Source: Lachnospiraceae bacterium
GTDB lineage: Bacteria; Bacillota_A; Clostridia; Lachnospirales; Lachnospiraceae
Assembly: GCA_017522685.1 (NCBI GenBank)
Contig: JAFWYN010000002.1
Location: 1 to 50,348 of the forward strand
DNA: 50,348 nt
Direction: 5' to 3'
In this document: in pieces, positions 49,524 to 50,348 of the stretch
Numbering within the stretch: position 1 is the stretch's first letter
How the letters are laid out: each line of letters starts with the position of its first letter
Notes under the pieces: model-generated
Database searches by the model: none
What the model was told of the DNA's origin: nothing
The model's input: the letters and a program-made list of their open reading frames with translations, nothing else
Program-made: the position numbers and the translations under genes

Positions 49524-50135
49524 CTACTTTTGTATTCGTACCGCTGTTCCGGTAGCCGAAATCACCAGCATATTTTCTATCAAATTCAACATACCGTATT
49601 GAATTCCTAATAATGCATCGGCACATTTTTCAGCCGCTTTATTCTTTAATAACTCCAATGCCTCTTCCTTAGCATCACTTAGTTTTTGTGCCACAATGCT
49701 GTTCGCTTTTCCGGAAATATCACAAATTTCACCTCCAAGCTCGCTAAACATGCCAATATTCAATACTACCTCTGCACTCAATACATCCAGATATTCTGTT
49801 ATTTCATAACCCTCAAAGGCCATTCCGGTGGTAACCAATAAATCTCTATTTTTAAAGCGATAGCGCATACTTTCTTTTTCTGCATCTTCCGCTTCTTTCA
49901 AAAGCTTTTGCAGAGGTTCTCTTGCCAGCTTATTTACAATCCCTATATATAAAAGTTCTTCGAAGTATTTACGACTTCTCTGAATATCCTCTATTTTTCC
50001 TTCTGAATTTACCTGAAGCTTTTCTTTCACTATATGGCACTTATCACAAAGTACTAACTGATTGTATTTATGTGAAAAAGCATGTCCTTCTTCATGGCGC
50101 CCGATTTTCTTATTACAAATACAACATGTTATCAT
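49524..50135 (-). CDS. YbjQ family (UPF0145) protein with N-terminal zinc ribbon
   Basis: 203 residues. CCICNKKIG (4-12) and LCDKCHIV (about 29-36) give a two-CxxC zinc ribbon. A helical linker (about 40-92) leads to a YbjQ domain (about 97-203): LLVTTGMAFEGYEITEYLDV, then the GGEICDISGKANSIVAQKL helix, and NALLGIQYG-like ADALLGIQYGMLNLI, ending VISATGTAVRI. YbjQ alone is about 105 residues, so this is a fusion. The molecular role is unknown. GGGG lies eight bases ahead of the start. Confidence 0.85.
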   Translation of the reverse strand: MITCCICNKKIGRHEEGHAFSHKYNQLVLCDKCHIVKEKLQVNSEGKIEDIQRSRKYFEELLYIGIVNKLAREPLQKLLKEAEDAEKESMRYRFKNRDLLVTTGMAFEGYEITEYLDVLSAEVVLNIGMFSELGGEICDISGKANSIVAQKLSDAKEEALELLKNKAAEKCADALLGIQYGMLNLIENMLVISATGTAVRIQK

Positions 50136-50235
50136 AATTACCCCTTTCCTTTATCTATTATGAACTTCTTAACCTTTCAGCTCATATTTGCCGACTTTCT
50201 ATATTTTAATGTGTATAAAGAATAACATTTTTCAA

Positions 50236-50263
50236 CAAAAAAAGGAAGTGTTTACACACTCCC
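50236..50263 (-). terminator. Terminator downstream of tRNA-Phe
   Basis: On the minus strand GGAGTGT pairs with ACACTTCC with one bulged base, followed by seven T. It ends the tRNA transcript and separates it from the YbjQ gene. Confidence 0.75.
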
Positions 50264-50290
50264 CAAATCTTAAAAATAGGTAAATCAAAA

Positions 50291-50348
50291 TGCCCAGAGC
50301 CGGAATCGAACCAGCGACACAAGGATTTTCAGTCCTTTGCTCTACCAA
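50291..50348 (-). tRNA. tRNA-Phe (GAA), 5' end cut by window edge
   Basis: The minus strand shows the end of the D arm, an AAGGA/TCCTT anticodon stem with the loop CTGAAAA (anticodon GAA), the T arm GCTGG-TTCGATT-CCGGC, and the acceptor strand TCTGGGC with discriminator A. CCA is not encoded. The 5' acceptor and the rest of the D arm lie beyond base 50348. Confidence 0.95.

Overview
The window looks like chromosomal DNA of a spore-forming, probably motile member of the Lachnospiraceae (Clostridia). The evidence is moderate G+C, AGGAGG-type ribosome binding sites, spore genes (spmA, spmB, a split CotF pair), a methyl-accepting chemotaxis protein, a GH10 xylanase lipoprotein, a small Cys-rich DUF6472 protein, and the Firmicutes yaaO/yaaR/holB/ricT/yabB/rsmI gene set. 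The species cannot be named from the sequence. Most genes are on the minus strand. Where a strong ribosome binding site points to an internal codon I give that start rather than the longest frame.

Layout. 1-3945: an Rpn-type nuclease running off the left edge, then five minus-strand genes of which two or three are SUKH (SMI1/KNR4) immunity-like, with no toxin visible. 4070-9177: a DUF885 metallopeptidase overlapping an esterase tail to tail, an Mrr-like nuclease, an AEC transporter, a 4 x 64-bp hairpin repeat array and spmB. 9379-13612: an ECF sigma / anti-sigma / lipoprotein / MBOAT / DHHW operon, probably an envelope O-acetylation module. 13753-20977: isochorismatase, cysteine desulfurase, NSS transporter, spmA, a solute-binding lipoprotein, the CotF halves and lrgAB. 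21276-30502: a long co-directional run of single-domain accessory genes (GNAT, NUDIX, flavodoxin, methyltransferase, P-loop kinase, HD, DUF402, cupin, APH(3')-like kinase), with a second 64-bp hairpin array. 30514-43123: the conserved rsmI-yabB-ricT...holB-yaaR-kinase-pyk-yaaO set, split by cargo (a frameshifted MerR/membrane gene, four split-barrel flavin genes, the xylanase). 43347-50348: HD protein, SH3 lipoprotein, oligoendopeptidase F, chemotaxis receptor, YbjQ protein and a tRNA-Phe cut by the right edge.

The most unusual content is intergenic. One family of long inverted repeats (13.6, 32.2, 39.0 and 43.2 kb) shares a structured core with compensatory changes, yet each copy has its own self-complementary flanks. 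A second family is made of exact 64-bp tandem units, each a 39-40-nt hairpin plus a 24-25-nt spacer, found as four units at 8.4 kb and three diverged units at 28.4 kb. I do not recognise either family. All structural statements come from reading the bases by eye; no folding or database search was run.
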